From the NCBI GenBank assembly GCA_037178625.1, contig CM074143.1, positions 310,001 to 374,000 on the forward strand: a DNA stretch of 64,000 nucleotides, given 5' to 3'. Of this stretch, positions 63,981-64,000 are shown piece after piece. Source of the stretch: Skeletonema tropicum. Its lineage: Eukaryota; Bacillariophyta; Thalassiosirophyceae; Thalassiosirales; Thalassiosiraceae. The notes below the pieces were generated by a model. The model was not told the origin of the DNA. It did no database searches and saw nothing but the letters and a program-made list of their open reading frames with translations. A program made the translations under genes and the position numbers. Numbering within the stretch: position 1 is the first letter of the stretch; each line of letters starts with the position of its first letter.

Positions 63981-64000
63981 ATACAAATTTTTAGTAACTT

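Noticed and set aside
1..64000. CRISPR array, bacterial operons or prophage
   Set aside because: No regularly spaced repeats with unique spacers; introns, plastid presequences and SINEs show a eukaryotic nuclear genome.

Overview
This is nuclear DNA from a photosynthetic stramenopile, most likely a centric diatom of the Thalassiosira/Skeletonema/Cyclotella kind. Reasons: an LHCX-type chlorophyll a/c antenna gene carrying the plastid-import signature AAFAP; several other presequences with a signal peptide followed by the diatom A-F plastid motif; a DUF6824 gene; a RING/SEL1-repeat protein of the diatom-expanded type; few, short GT-AG introns; and many coding runs of CAA, GCA or ACA repeats. 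All exon joins were read by eye and none was tested against transcripts.

Layout. 1-5 kb: gene-poor, with one TA-flanked MITE. 5-18.5 kb: a gene block with a DUF1664-like membrane protein, a plastid RibD/PYRR-like riboflavin protein (four exons), a type II Cys-rich membrane protein, a cytosolic-type sulfotransferase, two uncharacterised plastid-targeted proteins, a Tudor-like nuclear protein and a decayed RING/SEL1 gene plus a second fragment of that family. 18.6-30 kb: a transposon graveyard with a retroelement remnant, tRNA-derived repeats, a TTAA-flanked MITE inserted in one of them, a 0.5-kb foldback, a TIR element, GC-rich palindromes, a SINE sitting in the intron of a DUF6824 gene, and a long decayed ORF. 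30-62 kb: a gene-dense block with TDP1 (DNA repair), a GDPD-like enzyme, a very large USP9X-like deubiquitinase, a UBE3D-like HECT_2 E3 ligase next to a MYND protein, an eight-repeat zinc-binding protein, a tandem duplication of a MYND gene together with part of a plastid 2-oxoglutarate oxygenase, LHCX, a plastid SET-domain methyltransferase, a frameshifted aldo/keto reductase and a small membrane protein. 62-64 kb: another MITE, a decayed WD-repeat-like gene and dispersed repeats shared with the 20-kb region.

Themes. First, mobile DNA: several insertions still show target duplications, and a short retroposed tail now supplies the 3' end of a ligase gene. Second, ubiquitin and zinc-finger functions cluster at 35-53 kb (USP, HECT_2 ligase, MYND proteins), although nothing shows co-regulation. 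Third, otherwise conserved genes carry single-base frame changes (SEL1, USP, UBE3D, aldo/keto reductase) or an in-frame TGA (DUF6824). Assembly error, haplotype decay and recoding cannot be told apart from sequence alone. I found no clearly new defence or metabolic system. The best candidates for novelty are the SINE family, the recurring frame changes, the USP with a duplicated accessory module, and the degenerate RibD-like protein.
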